64,000 nucleotides of DNA from assembly GCA_965203435.1 (NCBI GenBank), contig CBDBCU010000006.1:248001-312000 (forward strand), given 5' to 3'. Source of the DNA: CBDBCU01 sp965203435. Lineage in GTDB: Bacteria; Chloroflexota; Dehalococcoidia; Lucifugimonadales; UBA3495. Position numbers and translations under genes: made by a program. Shown one piece after another: positions 1 through 8,039 of this stretch. Within the stretch, counting starts at the first letter, position 1. The number at the start of each line of letters is the position of its first letter. The notes below the pieces were generated by a model. It had not been told where the DNA came from. It made no database searches and was given only the letters and a program-made list of their open reading frames with translations.

Positions 1-388
1 CCCGGCAGTCCAGCCACCCGGCGCAGTCGGCCAGGATGGGACTGCCGGTAATCTGCTCAGACCAGGCTATCCCGGCCAGTTTGTCCCGTGCCAACCCGGA
101 TACAAACCCGAAATCCCGAATCAGTTGCCACTGGTCGGGCCGCAGGAAGTTGAGGGCAAAAGCCCGGCTTTCGCAGATAAGCCGGTGACTGTAGTTTTCC
201 TTGTAAATCTGCACCACTACCCGGGGCCGTTCCGGGACAATCGATGCGGCGGCGATGGCCACGGCAATCTGCACATTGACCCGCCCTTGCCCGCGGCTGG
301 TTACGGCGGCCAAAGGCGACCAGAGCCGCCCCATTATTGGCGCAATCTGCCGATAATCCACGCCCGTTTTGCCGCCGCTGTCATCCAT
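1..388 (-). CDS. Flavin reductase-like protein (partial)
   Basis: This reading frame starts at ATG 388 and runs off the left edge, so only the first 129 residues are present. The visible part matches the flavin reductase-like FMN-binding domain: a P-L-A-A-V-T-S segment near residue 26, an A-A-A-S-I-V-P stretch, the P-R-V-V-V-Q-I-Y-K strand, a segment ending A-L-N-F-L, and a DKLAGI motif followed by G-S-P-I-L. Such proteins bind FMN and reduce flavins or serve as the reductase component of oxygenases. The start is not preceded by a clear Shine-Dalgarno sequence. The product class is fairly secure; substrate and partner cannot be told. Confidence 0.75.
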   Translation of the reverse strand, partial: MDDSGGKTGVDYRQIAPIMGRLWSPLAAVTSRGQGRVNVQIAVAIAAASIVPERPRVVVQIYKENYSHRLICESRAFALNFLRPDQWQLIRDFGFVSGLARDKLAGIAWSEQITGSPILADCAGWLDCR

Positions 389-474
389 AGGGGAAAGGGT
401 AACATTTGCGGCGGATTTTAACCACCGAGATAAAGGCCGTTTCAGGGCAATAGCATATACCGACAACCGGCCTT

Positions 475-575
475 ACCGTCATTCCCGCGCAAGCGGGAAT
501 CCAGCGGTGGCCTGCCGAGGATGCGGCATCACAAGGCAGTACTGTTCGGATTCCCGCTTACGCGGGAATGACGGT
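475..575. repeat. Family A ~100-bp inverted-repeat element, copy 1
   Basis: The left arm ACCGTCATTCCCGCG(C)AAGCGGGAATCC and the right arm GGATTCCCGCTTACGCGGGAATGACGGT are inverted relative to each other around a core of about 45 bases containing GATGCGGCATCACAAGGCAG. Each arm is itself palindromic (CCCGC/GCGGG). The same design recurs at 1843, 42294, 45760, 48880 and 54478. Confidence 0.85.
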
Positions 576-602
576 TGATATGTGCCATTGCCTTGTTGCC
601 CG

Positions 603-1664
603 TCACCAATCCGGCGCGGTGTCGTCAAAATCGTTGGTGGTCAGGCGGCGCTGGCTACTGCCATCGGCGTTCATCACCAGAATTTCCGCCGTGCCGTACA
701 GATAGGTTACAAAGGCGATTTGCCCGCCATCGGGGGACCAGACCGGAGACTGGTCGGCGGCCGCATTACGGGTCAGCCGCCGCTGATTGCCGCCATCGGC
801 CTGCATCGTATAAATCTCCGGATTGCCGTCCCGATGGGAAACGAAAGCCAGGGTTTTGCTGTCCGGCCGCCATACCGGCGAAGTGTCGTCCGCTACTGCC
901 GGGGTCAGCCGTTCCGTTTCCAATTCATCCTGCCAACCGCCCTCGCCGACCCGGCTGATGGTATAAATGCTGGCGGTATCCCCCTCCTGCCGCACAAAGG
1001 CGATATAGCGGCCGTCCGGCGACCAGGCCGGCTGCGAATCCTCGCCCTGGGTCAGCCGCACCAGGTTCACCCCGGCGGGATTGCGGAGCCACAACCCCCT
1101 ATCCTCCCAAGAGTCCTGATTGTAGAAAACCACCCATTCGCCATCGGGCGACCAATCGCCCAACTGGTCGGCGGTGGCATTAAAAGTAACCCGGGTCAGG
1201 TCGTTGCCCTCAGTGTCCGCCGCATAGATTTCGGCGGCGGTTTCCCCGTCCGTCTCCCGTTCCGACACAAAGACCAGCCGGGCTGGCTCCCCGCCGCCGG
1301 GCGCCCAGCGCGGCATCGCATCGACGCCCTTATTGAGGGTCAACCGGCTGACCGGAACCCCCTTGCGGTCGATGATATGGATTTCCGCATCGCCGGATTC
1401 CTCGGAAATGTAGGCAATGTTTGCGCCATCGGGCGACCAGACCGGGGCCAAATCGGGATGTTTGTTGTTGGTCAAGCGGGTGGTTTCGCCGCTGGCCGGG
1501 TTCAGCAGGTACAGCTCCGGATTGCCGTCGGCGTCGGAAACAAAGACGATGGGATTGCCGCCGCCGGCAAAACAGCCCAGGCTCAACCCCAAGGCCAGCG
1601 TCAACAGCAGAACCCCGGCCCCTTTGACTGCCGCCTTGACCCGGAAAAGGAAACCCATCAGCAT
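603..1664 (-). CDS. TolB-like beta-propeller lipoprotein
   Basis: The 353-residue protein has a hydrophobic N-terminus ending in a Leu-Gly-Cys near residue 31, which resembles a lipobox although position -3 is Ser. The rest is built from about six PD40/WD40-like TolB repeats, each carrying the signature P-x-W-S-P-D-G followed by I-A-F/Y-V-S and a L-T-x-N turn (for example WSPDGANIAY, WSPDGEWVVF, WSPDGRYIAF). These form a beta-propeller outside the membrane. A GGGGTGGG Shine-Dalgarno lies 5 bases before ATG 1664; a second ATG two codons on is an alternative. In a probably monoderm cell this is not the classical Tol-Pal TolB; a carbohydrate- or protein-binding role is possible but unproven. Confidence 0.8.
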   Translation of the reverse strand: MLMGFLFRVKAAVKGAGVLLLTLALGLSLGCFAGGGNPIVFVSDADGNPELYLLNPASGETTRLTNNKHPDLAPVWSPDGANIAYISEESGDAEIHIIDRKGVPVSRLTLNKGVDAMPRWAPGGGEPARLVFVSERETDGETAAEIYAADTEGNDLTRVTFNATADQLGDWSPDGEWVVFYNQDSWEDRGLWLRNPAGVNLVRLTQGEDSQPAWSPDGRYIAFVRQEGDTASIYTISRVGEGGWQDELETERLTPAVADDTSPVWRPDSKTLAFVSHRDGNPEIYTMQADGGNQRRLTRNAAADQSPVWSPDGGQIAFVTYLYGTAEILVMNADGSSQRRLTTNDFDDTAPDW

Positions 1665-1779
1665 CGCCCACCCCGCAAAGCCGTATCCCGTTAATGCCGG
1701 TCAATGCTACGCCAAAGCCGCCCCGGTTTTCCCGGCAATTTTCCGACCGGTTAGCGGGAAAATGGCAAGGTCGCCGGAG

Positions 1780-1944
1780 CCGTCCTTCCCGACGCCCCTA
1801 CCGTCATTCCCGCCGCCTCCTACCGTCATTCCCGCCGCCCCTACCGTCATTCCCGCGTAAGCGGGAATCCCGAAATGCCTGATTGGTAATAGGCCGGTCT
1901 CTGGCAGTACCGTTCGGGATTCCCGCTTACGCGGGAATGACGGT
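1780..1944. repeat. Family A element, copy 2, with tandem partial ends
   Basis: The complete inverted-repeat element spans 1843-1944. Directly to its left are three truncated copies of its first ~15 bases (starting about 1780, 1800 and 1821), spaced about 21 bases apart. This element fills most of the 320-base gap between the TolB-like and IPT-like genes; nothing else is apparent there. Confidence 0.8.
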
Positions 1945-1984
1945 AGAGAAATGGGAAGGACAGTAAAAGGGGACTACCACCCCC

Positions 1985-4282
1985 CTACCACACAATCAAA
2001 TTCCAGCAATTCCCCTCTACGCAGGTCAGCTGCCGTTCCATTCCGTTCAGCATCAGCCAAGTGGTGCGGGACACCAGCAGCCAGTAGGAATGTTGCGGCA
2101 TAAACCGGGTCAGGGTGCTGACATCGGCGGCCAAGGGGTCAAAAAAGTTCCACCCCTTGGTCGCATTGTCAAAGGTAAAAGCCCGCACCAAATCCGGCAA
2201 CGCCGCAAACAGCCGGGACGGGTTATCCTCAACCCGGTTACTGCCGGCCGTCAGGTTGAAACCATGATTGGCCTGCCCCGACGACCAGGACGCCCAGCTT
2301 TCGGCGGCGGCCTGATTATTCACCCGGAAAGTTATCACCCCGGCCGACCGGTGGACATGGATAGTGAAAGTCCCGCCGGCCTGGGTCACGGTAGCCCCAA
2401 TCAGTTTGCCGCCGTCATAAGCCTGCACGGAAACGCCCGCCCCAACCGCATTGCCGTTAAGGGTAGCCCGGCCGATGAACAGATGCGGCGGCTCATTGCC
2501 GGGAATAACCAGCTGCGGCGCCGGCGGCGCCGGAGTAGCGGCCGGCGTGGGCGTAGTTGCCGCCGTTACCGTGAAGGTCGCTCTGGCATTGGATCTCCCC
2601 GCCGTGACTTCGACGGGAAAAGTCCCCGGTTGCAGGTTCGGAATCAGGATATAAAACTCCGCTATACCCCGCCGGGTAGTATACGGAGCCGGAGAAGTGG
2701 TAACGTCAAAGCCTCCTACAAGCACCCTCACCGGCACGGAAACATTAGCTCCCTCCACTTTGACGAGGACTTCCGTCCCCGGCGCGCTACTAGTGGGTGA
2801 CAAGGCAACGCTAGCCGGTGTCACCGTGAAGGTCGCTCTGGCATTGGAGCCTGCTACCTGAACCTCGACGGGAAAACTGCCCGGAGCCAAGTTCGGAATC
2901 CGGATCTCAAACAGCGCTGAACCCCGGGCGTCAGTCGACGGCAACGGATAAAGGGTAACATCGACGTCTCCTACAAATATCGATTGCACCCGCTCGAAAG
3001 TGCTAGCTCCCACCACGCTAACGGTGACATTCGTACCCGGCGCGCCGCTAGTGGGGGACAAGGCAACTCTAGCCGGTGTCACCGTGAAGGTCCCCCTAGC
3101 AGTGGTCTCTGCTGTCCGAACCTCGATGGGAAAACTGCCCGGGGCCAAGTTCGGAATCCGGATGTCAAACATTGTTGAACCCTGTGAGTCAGTCGACGGC
3201 AACGGATAGATGGTGACGTCAACCTCTCCGATAAACACCTGTATCACCGGCACGAAACGCTCAAATCCCTCTCCGCTAATGGTGACATTCGTACCCGGCG
3301 CGCCACTAGAGGGGGACAAGACAACGCTGGCCGGTGGCGCAGAGCGGGTCGGCGTGGGCGTAGGATAAGGCGTAGCGGTCGGAGTCGGTGTTGGGGTGGG
3401 CGTCGGATCCGGAATCAGGACAAACTTCTGGTCGCTGTGCCGGGTGGTACTGGCGTACTGCCCGCGCCCATCCACGGCGTTTATAAAGTTATCTCCGGGG
3501 AGGAAAGGCGGATTGTTGACGGTGAATTTGCAGGAGCCAGTGTCATCGCCGCCTACTCTGGCTACCTCGCATAGTATGGTGTCGACGGAGGATGTGTACG
3601 CTCCATCAGTATTGGAGTCCAGGAAAAATCCCAAGGAAGTCCCGTTCTTGAACCCCTTGCCGGTGGCAGTTACATGGGTGCCTCGGCGGCCCTCCTGAGC
3701 GCTGAGGTTGATTACACAGCGGATAGTTAAGGCCGGCGTAGTCAGGTCAGGGCCAGGGCCGGAGATTACCGCCGGGTAGTCGCCGCATTCGGTAGGAGTG
3801 CGAAGGCCGACTCCGCGGAGGATGGTCACAGTTACTGATTCACCGGAGTCGATTTTATCGGCGTCCGCGTCGGTGGTTTTAGTAGCCGGGTCGAAGTCAG
3901 GTAGGGCAATGACCAGTTTCTCGCCAGACACGGTCACGGATTGAGGATTGGCGGTATTGCTACCGTCGGGGCTGACGACGATGGCGGACGTGCTGATACT
4001 GCCGGGAAAGCCGAAATCATCCAGTTCGATGACCAGATTATCCCGGCCAGGGGTGTAGTCGGCAGTAGCGGTAAAGGTGATGGTGTATTGAGCCACTACT
4101 CCCGGCTCATCAGCGGTGGCGGTAAAAGAACTGCCGGTTTGGGGCGACACCCGAGTCACAAGTTGGCTGCCGGCGGTGTCGGGGTTGCTTTCTCCGGCAA
4201 AAGCCGTGGTCAGCACCCAGCCCCAGGACAGGGCCAGGGCGGCGATGAGGGAAAGGGTAAGCAGGTTGGCAATGCGGGACAT
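1985..4282 (-). CDS. Secreted IPT/TIG-like repeat protein
   Basis: The chosen start is ATG 4282, because AAGGGGG lies 7 bases upstream; the longer frame from 4300 would place that ribosome site inside the coding region. The 765-residue product has a signal peptide (LTLSLIAALALSWGWVLTTAFA), an N-terminal beta-rich domain, a Thr-Pro linker near residue 305, and three ~95-residue IPT/TIG-like repeats, each opening with V-x-L-S-P-x-S-x-A-P-G-T and closing with A-R-x-T-F-T-V-T. A second Pro-rich linker leads to a carboxypeptidase-regulatory-like domain and a Trp-rich tail. It is probably an extracellular surface protein. Its mRNA leader is highly structured (see 4290-4448). No catalytic motif is visible. 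Confidence 0.8.
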   Translation of the reverse strand: MSRIANLLTLSLIAALALSWGWVLTTAFAGESNPDTAGSQLVTRVSPQTGSSFTATADEPGVVAQYTITFTATADYTPGRDNLVIELDDFGFPGSISTSAIVVSPDGSNTANPQSVTVSGEKLVIALPDFDPATKTTDADADKIDSGESVTVTILRGVGLRTPTECGDYPAVISGPGPDLTTPALTIRCVINLSAQEGRRGTHVTATGKGFKNGTSLGFFLDSNTDGAYTSSVDTILCEVARVGGDDTGSCKFTVNNPPFLPGDNFINAVDGRGQYASTTRHSDQKFVLIPDPTPTPTPTPTATPYPTPTPTRSAPPASVVLSPSSGAPGTNVTISGEGFERFVPVIQVFIGEVDVTIYPLPSTDSQGSTMFDIRIPNLAPGSFPIEVRTAETTARGTFTVTPARVALSPTSGAPGTNVTVSVVGASTFERVQSIFVGDVDVTLYPLPSTDARGSALFEIRIPNLAPGSFPVEVQVAGSNARATFTVTPASVALSPTSSAPGTEVLVKVEGANVSVPVRVLVGGFDVTTSPAPYTTRRGIAEFYILIPNLQPGTFPVEVTAGRSNARATFTVTAATTPTPAATPAPPAPQLVIPGNEPPHLFIGRATLNGNAVGAGVSVQAYDGGKLIGATVTQAGGTFTIHVHRSAGVITFRVNNQAAAESWASWSSGQANHGFNLTAGSNRVEDNPSRLFAALPDLVRAFTFDNATKGWNFFDPLAADVSTLTRFMPQHSYWLLVSRTTWLMLNGMERQLTCVEGNCWNLIVW

Positions 4283-4289
4283 TTGAGAA

Positions 4290-4448
4290 CCCCCTTGCAT
4301 CCAGTATAGGAAATGGAGCTACCGCGACAGCAACCCGCGCCCTATAAAAGACCTGACAAGGGGGCGCAAAGGCCCCCTCTCCGCAACTGGAGGGTCTTTC
4401 CCGGCGCAAAGGGCTATTAGGTTATAGGTATCCGAGTTGCTGTCGCGG
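4290..4448 (-). ncRNA. Structured mRNA leader, candidate riboswitch
   Basis: Read on the minus strand, an RNA starting near 4447 folds as nested stems. P1 pairs 4448-4436 with 4334-4322 (13 perfect pairs). P2 pairs 4428-4423 with 4346-4341. P3 pairs 4399-4393 with 4353-4347 and encloses hairpins P4 (4377-4372 with 4365-4360) and P5 (4392-4389 with 4382-4379). The ten bases CCTTTGCGCC occur twice, in P4 and in the loop between P2 and P3. The 3' strand of P4 plus its flank (4364-4357, CCCCCTTG) is perfectly complementary to the ribosome-binding site of the downstream gene (4297-4290, CAAGGGGG). Forming P4 would therefore free the site and opening it could mask it. I recognise no known riboswitch class. 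Confidence 0.6.
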
Positions 4449-4453
4449 GGGCA

Positions 4454-4482
4454 ATTATAGCCGGCAAAGAGGGCAAGCGCAA
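4454..4482 (-). promoter_or_regulatory. Promoter of the structured leader and IPT-like gene
   Basis: On the minus strand TTGCGC (4482-4477) and TATAAT (4459-4454) are separated by 17 bases. Initiation about 6-7 bases downstream falls at the first bases of stem P1, which supports the strand and the boundary assigned to the leader RNA. Confidence 0.7.
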
Positions 4483-4504
4483 CACCCCGGCGCAAAGCAA
4501 CTTC

Positions 4505-4533
4505 TTGACAAGCCAGCCTCCCGGCTTTAGCAT
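4505..4533 (+). promoter_or_regulatory. Promoter of the amidohydrolase gene
   Basis: TTGACA (4505-4510) and TAGCAT (4528-4533) are 17 bases apart and point toward the gene at 4581. This promoter is divergent from, and adjacent to, the minus-strand promoter at 4454-4482. Confidence 0.6.
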
Positions 4534-4580
4534 TGCTGCCAACCCTGTTGCCCATTGCCAACGGCCGGGAGGTGTAACCG

Positions 4581-5831
4581 ATGAAAGCTCTGCTGGGGGC
4601 CAATCTGATTGACGGCACCGGCGGCCCGGTAATCAATGATGCCGCCGTGCTGATTGACGGGGAGCGGATCGCCGCCGTTGGCCCCCGGCTGGCGGTAGCC
4701 GTGCCGCCTAATGCCGAAGTGTTCGACCTTTCCGGCTTGACCCTGCTGCCCGGCCTGATTGACTGCCACGATCATCTGGCCTCCAAAGACTATGGCCTGC
4801 CCAGCCGGATGGGCTATCACGAACCCCTGTCCTTGCAGCACCTGCGTACCGCCCGGGTGCTGGAACAGACTTTAGCCGCCGGCTATACCTGCGTCCGGGA
4901 TGCCGGCGGGTTGGATGTGGGCTTTAAGCAGGCGGTGGAACAGGGCTTGTATCCCGGCCCCCGCCTGGTATTGTCCATTGCCATCATTTCCCCCACCGGC
5001 GGCTTGGCCGACAAGGTAACGCCCTCGGGCCAATGCTATCCCCACGATGACCCGCTAATGCCCTCCGGGGTAGCCGATGGCGCGGATCCGGTGCGGGCCA
5101 AGGTGCGGGAAATGTGCCGGGTCGGGGCCGATGTCATCAAGTTTGCCACTACCGGCGGGGCCAGTTCCCGCCCCGGCCACGGCCCCCTGGATGTGGAGTT
5201 CGGCCCGAAAGAGGTCAAAACCCTGGTGGCGGAGGCGGTCGCCCTGGGCCGGCGGACGATGTGCCACGCGGTCGGCGGCCCCGGCCTGCGGATGTGCATC
5301 GCGGCCGGCGTCAATTCGGTGGAACACGGCTGCTATCTGGCGGAGGATCCGGACTTGATTAAGCGGATGGCCGACCAAGGCATTTTTCTGACCCCTACCT
5401 TTGAGATTTACGAGTTTCATGCCACCCTCAGCGCGCCGTATATGCAGGCCCGTTCCCGCGCCTTGCTGGACATTCATCAGGAAACCCTGCACCAGGCCCT
5501 GGCCGCCGGGGTTAAAGTGGTCGCCGGCACCGACGCCGGCGGCTATGTCCACGGCGACAACGCCCGGGAAGTGCAGATTATGGTGGAGCGGGGGATGCCC
5601 AATATGCAAGCGATCCAAGCCTGCACCGGCTGGGCCGCCGAATGCGTCGGTATGGAAAAAGACATTGGCACCGTAACCAAAGGCAAGTACGCCGACCTGC
5701 TGGCCGTGGACGGCGATCCCCTCCGCAACATCGAAGTGCTGCGGCAGCCGGACAACATCAAACTGGTAATGAAAGGCGGCCAAGCCTTCGTGGACAAGAT
5801 TCCGGCCAAGACGCCGACTTGGGACCAGTAG
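4581..5831 (+). CDS. Metal-dependent amidohydrolase
   Basis: The 416-residue protein belongs to the amidohydrolase superfamily, imidazolonepropionase/prolidase-like branch. Visible ligands are H63-x-H65 in the D-C-H-D-H motif, a candidate carboxylated lysine K187 in V-I-K-F-A-T-T-G-G, H229, H249 and D318 in G-T-D-A-G. The N-terminal ~55 residues and the C-terminal segment (GKYADLLAVDGDP) form the usual flanking beta-sandwich. It should be cytoplasmic and hydrolyse a C-N bond of a cyclic amide or dipeptide; the substrate is not readable. GGGAGGTG lies 6 bases before the ATG. It is transcribed alone, divergently from the surface-protein gene. Confidence 0.85.
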   Translation: MKALLGANLIDGTGGPVINDAAVLIDGERIAAVGPRLAVAVPPNAEVFDLSGLTLLPGLIDCHDHLASKDYGLPSRMGYHEPLSLQHLRTARVLEQTLAAGYTCVRDAGGLDVGFKQAVEQGLYPGPRLVLSIAIISPTGGLADKVTPSGQCYPHDDPLMPSGVADGADPVRAKVREMCRVGADVIKFATTGGASSRPGHGPLDVEFGPKEVKTLVAEAVALGRRTMCHAVGGPGLRMCIAAGVNSVEHGCYLAEDPDLIKRMADQGIFLTPTFEIYEFHATLSAPYMQARSRALLDIHQETLHQALAAGVKVVAGTDAGGYVHGDNAREVQIMVERGMPNMQAIQACTGWAAECVGMEKDIGTVTKGKYADLLAVDGDPLRNIEVLRQPDNIKLVMKGGQAFVDKIPAKTPTWDQ

Positions 5832-5889
5832 CCGGGATGGGATTTTGCCGGGCCGGACGGTTTAGACCGCCGGGCAATCGCATATAGAA

Positions 5890-6000
5890 ACCGTCATCCC
5901 GGCCCTGGGGCCGTCCTTCCCGGCCTCGCTACCGTCATTCCCGGCCCGGCTACCGTCATTCCCGGCCCGGCTACCGTCATTCCCGCGTAAGCGGGAATCC
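5890..6000. repeat. Family A left ends in tandem, incomplete element
   Basis: Five copies of the element's left end (ACCGTCATTCCCGG-like) start about 5890, 5911, 5931, 5952 and 5973, with a period of about 21 bases. Only the last continues into the full palindromic arm; the right arm is missing. The remaining ~120 bases before trmD show no clear feature. Confidence 0.75.
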
Positions 6001-6120
6001 AGAGGTCGCGGCCTATCCGGATTCCAATTCCCAAAGGAAAGACGGCAAAGGCATCATTAGATCTATACCCTTGCCCCCAGGATAAACCGCCCGGCTTGGT
6101 ACGCCGCCAGCCAAACCGCT

Positions 6121-6936
6121 ATGCGCTTTCACATCCTGACCCTGTTTCCGGAAGCCTTTGCCGGCCCGGCCCATTACAGCCTGATGGGACGGGCTATCCG
6201 CCGCGGCTTGGTGTCCGTAACCGTTTCCGACATCCGCGCTTATACCAGCGACGCCCATGGCACCGCCGACGATTACCAGTTCGGCGGCGGCCCCGGAATG
6301 GTAATGAAACCGGAGCCGATTTTTGCCGCCGCCGCCGAGGCCCTGGCCGGCTATTCCCCGGAACAGCGGGCTGCTATCCCGATAATCCTGCTTTCCCCCC
6401 AGGGGCAGCGGCTGAACCAGCCCCTGGTTTCCGAACTATCCCAAGCCCCGGCTATGGCCCTGATTTGCGGCCACTATGCCGGCGTGGACGAGCGGGTGCG
6501 CCTCGGATTGGCAACTCACGATATAAGCATCGGCGATTATGTGCTGACCGGCGGGGAGTTGGCGGCTATGGTAGTGATGGATGCCGTTTCCCGTTTCATC
6601 CCCGGCGTCGTGGGAACTCAGGAAAATGTGCAGGAGGATTCCATCACTTCCGGCCTGCTGCAACATCCCTTATACACCCGGCCGGCCGAATATCAGGGCA
6701 TGGCCGCCCCGGAAATCCTGCGCTCCGGCCATCACGCCCAGATTGAAAAGTGGCGGCGGCAGGAATCTTTGCGCCGCACTCTGGCCCACCGTCCCGACCT
6801 GTTGGCAACCGCCGCCTTGACCGCCGCCGACCGCCAGTATCTGGCCGGTTTGGGCTACCGGCCGGCCGCCCCGGATACTGCCGCCGCCGGCCCGGATACT
6901 GATGCCGCCGCCGGCCCGGATTGGCCCGATGCCTAA
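6121..6936 (+). CDS. trmD: tRNA (guanine37-N1)-methyltransferase
   Basis: This 271-residue protein methylates N1 of G37 in tRNAs using S-adenosylmethionine, which prevents +1 frameshifting. Family motifs are all present: an N-terminal strand ending T-L-F-P-E, GGGPGMVMKPEP, LLSPQGQ, CGHYAGVDER and ISIGDYVLTGGE, which form the trefoil-knot SAM site. A C-terminal tail of about 25 residues rich in Ala, Pro and Asp extends beyond the usual length. No obvious Shine-Dalgarno precedes the ATG. Its stop codon overlaps the start of the next gene, so the two are probably translated together. Confidence 0.95.
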   Translation: MRFHILTLFPEAFAGPAHYSLMGRAIRRGLVSVTVSDIRAYTSDAHGTADDYQFGGGPGMVMKPEPIFAAAAEALAGYSPEQRAAIPIILLSPQGQRLNQPLVSELSQAPAMALICGHYAGVDERVRLGLATHDISIGDYVLTGGELAAMVVMDAVSRFIPGVVGTQENVQEDSITSGLLQHPLYTRPAEYQGMAAPEILRSGHHAQIEKWRRQESLRRTLAHRPDLLATAALTAADRQYLAGLGYRPAAPDTAAAGPDTDAAAGPDWPDA

Positions 6937-7423
6937 AGCCGATTTCAAGTTCGCCGCGCCGCTGCGGGTGCGCTGGATGGAATGCGACGCCCAGGGCATC
7001 GTATTCAACGGCGCTTACCTGGGCTATCTGGAAGTAGCCCAAGCTGAGTATTTCCGCAACTTGGGCTTTTCTATTTACCGCCTGGCCCAACGCGGCTACT
7101 TCGACAGCGCCGTGGTCAAAGCCGACCTGGAGTTCAAAGCCCCGGCCCGGGTGGATGACCTGCTGGAACTGCATACCCGGGTATCCCGCATCGGCCACAC
7201 CAGCCTGACCTTGGAAGTGGAAATTTACCCGGAAAAATCAGAACGGCTGCTGACCCGCCTTAGGGCGGTCTATGTAGGCTTTTCCCCGGCAACGGAAACC
7301 ACCCGCCCGGTGCCGGCCGCCATCCGCGCCCTGATCCACCACTTCGAGGCTACCGGGCAAGTTCTACCCCTGGCCAATTTCCCCGAGCTGCGGCTGGCGG
7401 CGGCAGATGCCGGCCGGGATTAA
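6929..7423 (+). CDS. Acyl-CoA thioesterase, 4HBT hotdog family
   Basis: The start chosen is ATG 6929, overlapping the trmD stop (ATGCCTAA); a longer frame from 6902 would lie inside trmD. The 164-residue product has the hotdog-fold signature M-E-C-D-A-Q-G-I-V-F-N near residue 20, where the Asp is the catalytic residue in 4-hydroxybenzoyl-CoA thioesterase and YbgC-type enzymes. It should hydrolyse acyl-CoA thioesters in the cytoplasm; chain preference is unknown. The overlap with trmD implies translational coupling. Confidence 0.85.
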   Translation: MPKADFKFAAPLRVRWMECDAQGIVFNGAYLGYLEVAQAEYFRNLGFSIYRLAQRGYFDSAVVKADLEFKAPARVDDLLELHTRVSRIGHTSLTLEVEIYPEKSERLLTRLRAVYVGFSPATETTRPVPAAIRALIHHFEATGQVLPLANFPELRLAAADAGRD

Positions 7424-7469
7424 GCCGGGCGGGAACCCAATCATAGGATACCCAACTCCCCCGCCGCCC

Positions 7470-7498
7470 TTGCCTAACCCGCCGCAATCCCCTACAAT
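7470..7498 (+). promoter_or_regulatory. Promoter of the glutaredoxin-like gene
   Basis: TTGCCT (7470-7475) and TACAAT (7493-7498) are separated by 17 bases, about 43 bases before the GTG start at 7541. Confidence 0.55.
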
Positions 7499-7540
7499 AC
7501 CATCCAATCTAACCCAAAACCTTGCCGCCAGGAGCTTGCC

Positions 7541-7771
7541 GTGACTACCGAAACCGCCCGTGACATTGTCATCTACACCCACCCGGACTGCTCCTTTTCC
7601 GCCGCCGCCAAAATGGATTACCGCCGCAGCAAGACGCCCTACACCGAGATTGACCTGTCCAAACAGCCGGAGATGATTCCGTCCCTGCTGGAATTGACCG
7701 ATGGCGAGCGGATTACCCCGGTCATCGTCAACAACGGCGAAGTCACCATTGGCTACAAGGGCGGCTATTGA
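7541..7771 (+). CDS. Glutaredoxin-like protein, CxxS active site
   Basis: The 76-residue protein starts at GTG 7541, with AGGAG 7 bases upstream. It has a short thioredoxin fold: the strand I-V-I-Y-T-H-P-D precedes the active site C-S-F-S (Cys17-x-x-Ser20), the cis-proline motif I-T-P-V-I-V is near residue 58, and a G-Y-K-G-G-Y tail closes it. It resembles the UXX-star group of small glutaredoxin-like proteins, some members of which carry selenocysteine at the first active-site position; here the codon is TGC, a normal cysteine. Likely a cytoplasmic thiol-redox protein; the partner is unknown. Confidence 0.7.
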   Translation: MTTETARDIVIYTHPDCSFSAAAKMDYRRSKTPYTEIDLSKQPEMIPSLLELTDGERITPVIVNNGEVTIGYKGGY

Positions 7772-7823
7772 GACTTCTAACCAACCGGGGCCGTGCGCCC
7801 CAGCCCCACCAATCGCTATGGAA

Positions 7824-7906
7824 ACCGTCCTTCCCGCGCAAACGGGAATCCAGAGCAGGATACCGCCGCCGGCCCGCATTCGTCATTCCCGCGTAAGCGG
7901 GAATCC
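7824..7906. repeat. Family A arms, two in direct orientation
   Basis: Two left arms (ACCGTCCTTCCCGCGC... and CGTCATTCCCGCGTAAG...) lie in the same direction 57 bases apart, without a right arm, in the gap before recA. Confidence 0.7.
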
Positions 7907-7948
7907 AGCGGGGGCGGCCTATCCGGATCCCCCATTTCAACCAATCTT

Positions 7949-7960
7949 GAACAAAAGTTC
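7949..7960. promoter_or_regulatory. LexA (SOS) box upstream of recA
   Basis: GAACAAAAGTTC matches exactly the GAAC-N4-GTTC operator used by LexA/DinR of Gram-positive bacteria and reported in Chloroflexi. It lies 80 bases before the recA start and about 20 bases before the proposed -35 box, within a longer palindrome TTGAAC-AAAA-GTTCAA. DNA damage should derepress recA. Confidence 0.8.
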
Positions 7961-7980
7961 AATTTATGACGCTCGACCCC

Positions 7981-8010
7981 TTGCGCCGCCGCGGACGGCT
8001 ATGCTAGGCT
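7981..8010 (+). promoter_or_regulatory. recA promoter, extended -10
   Basis: TTGCGC (7981-7986) and TAGGCT (8005-8010) are 18 bases apart, with the extended -10 bases TG at 8002-8003. The layout resembles the promoter at 44507. Confidence 0.5.
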
Positions 8011-8039
8011 GACCGCATAACCGCAAAGGAGGGATTGTT

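Noticed and set aside
582..1694. Long open frame on the + strand opposite the TolB-like gene
   Set aside because: It is the antisense of a repeat protein with clear motifs; its translation shows no domain and no ribosome site. High GC content leaves many such antisense frames open.
4361..4413. Resemblance to a c-di-GMP-I riboswitch because of CGCAAAG motifs on the + strand
   Set aside because: Promoter position and the anti-Shine-Dalgarno pairing place the RNA on the minus strand, and the conserved GEMM core and tetraloop-receptor arrangement is not present.
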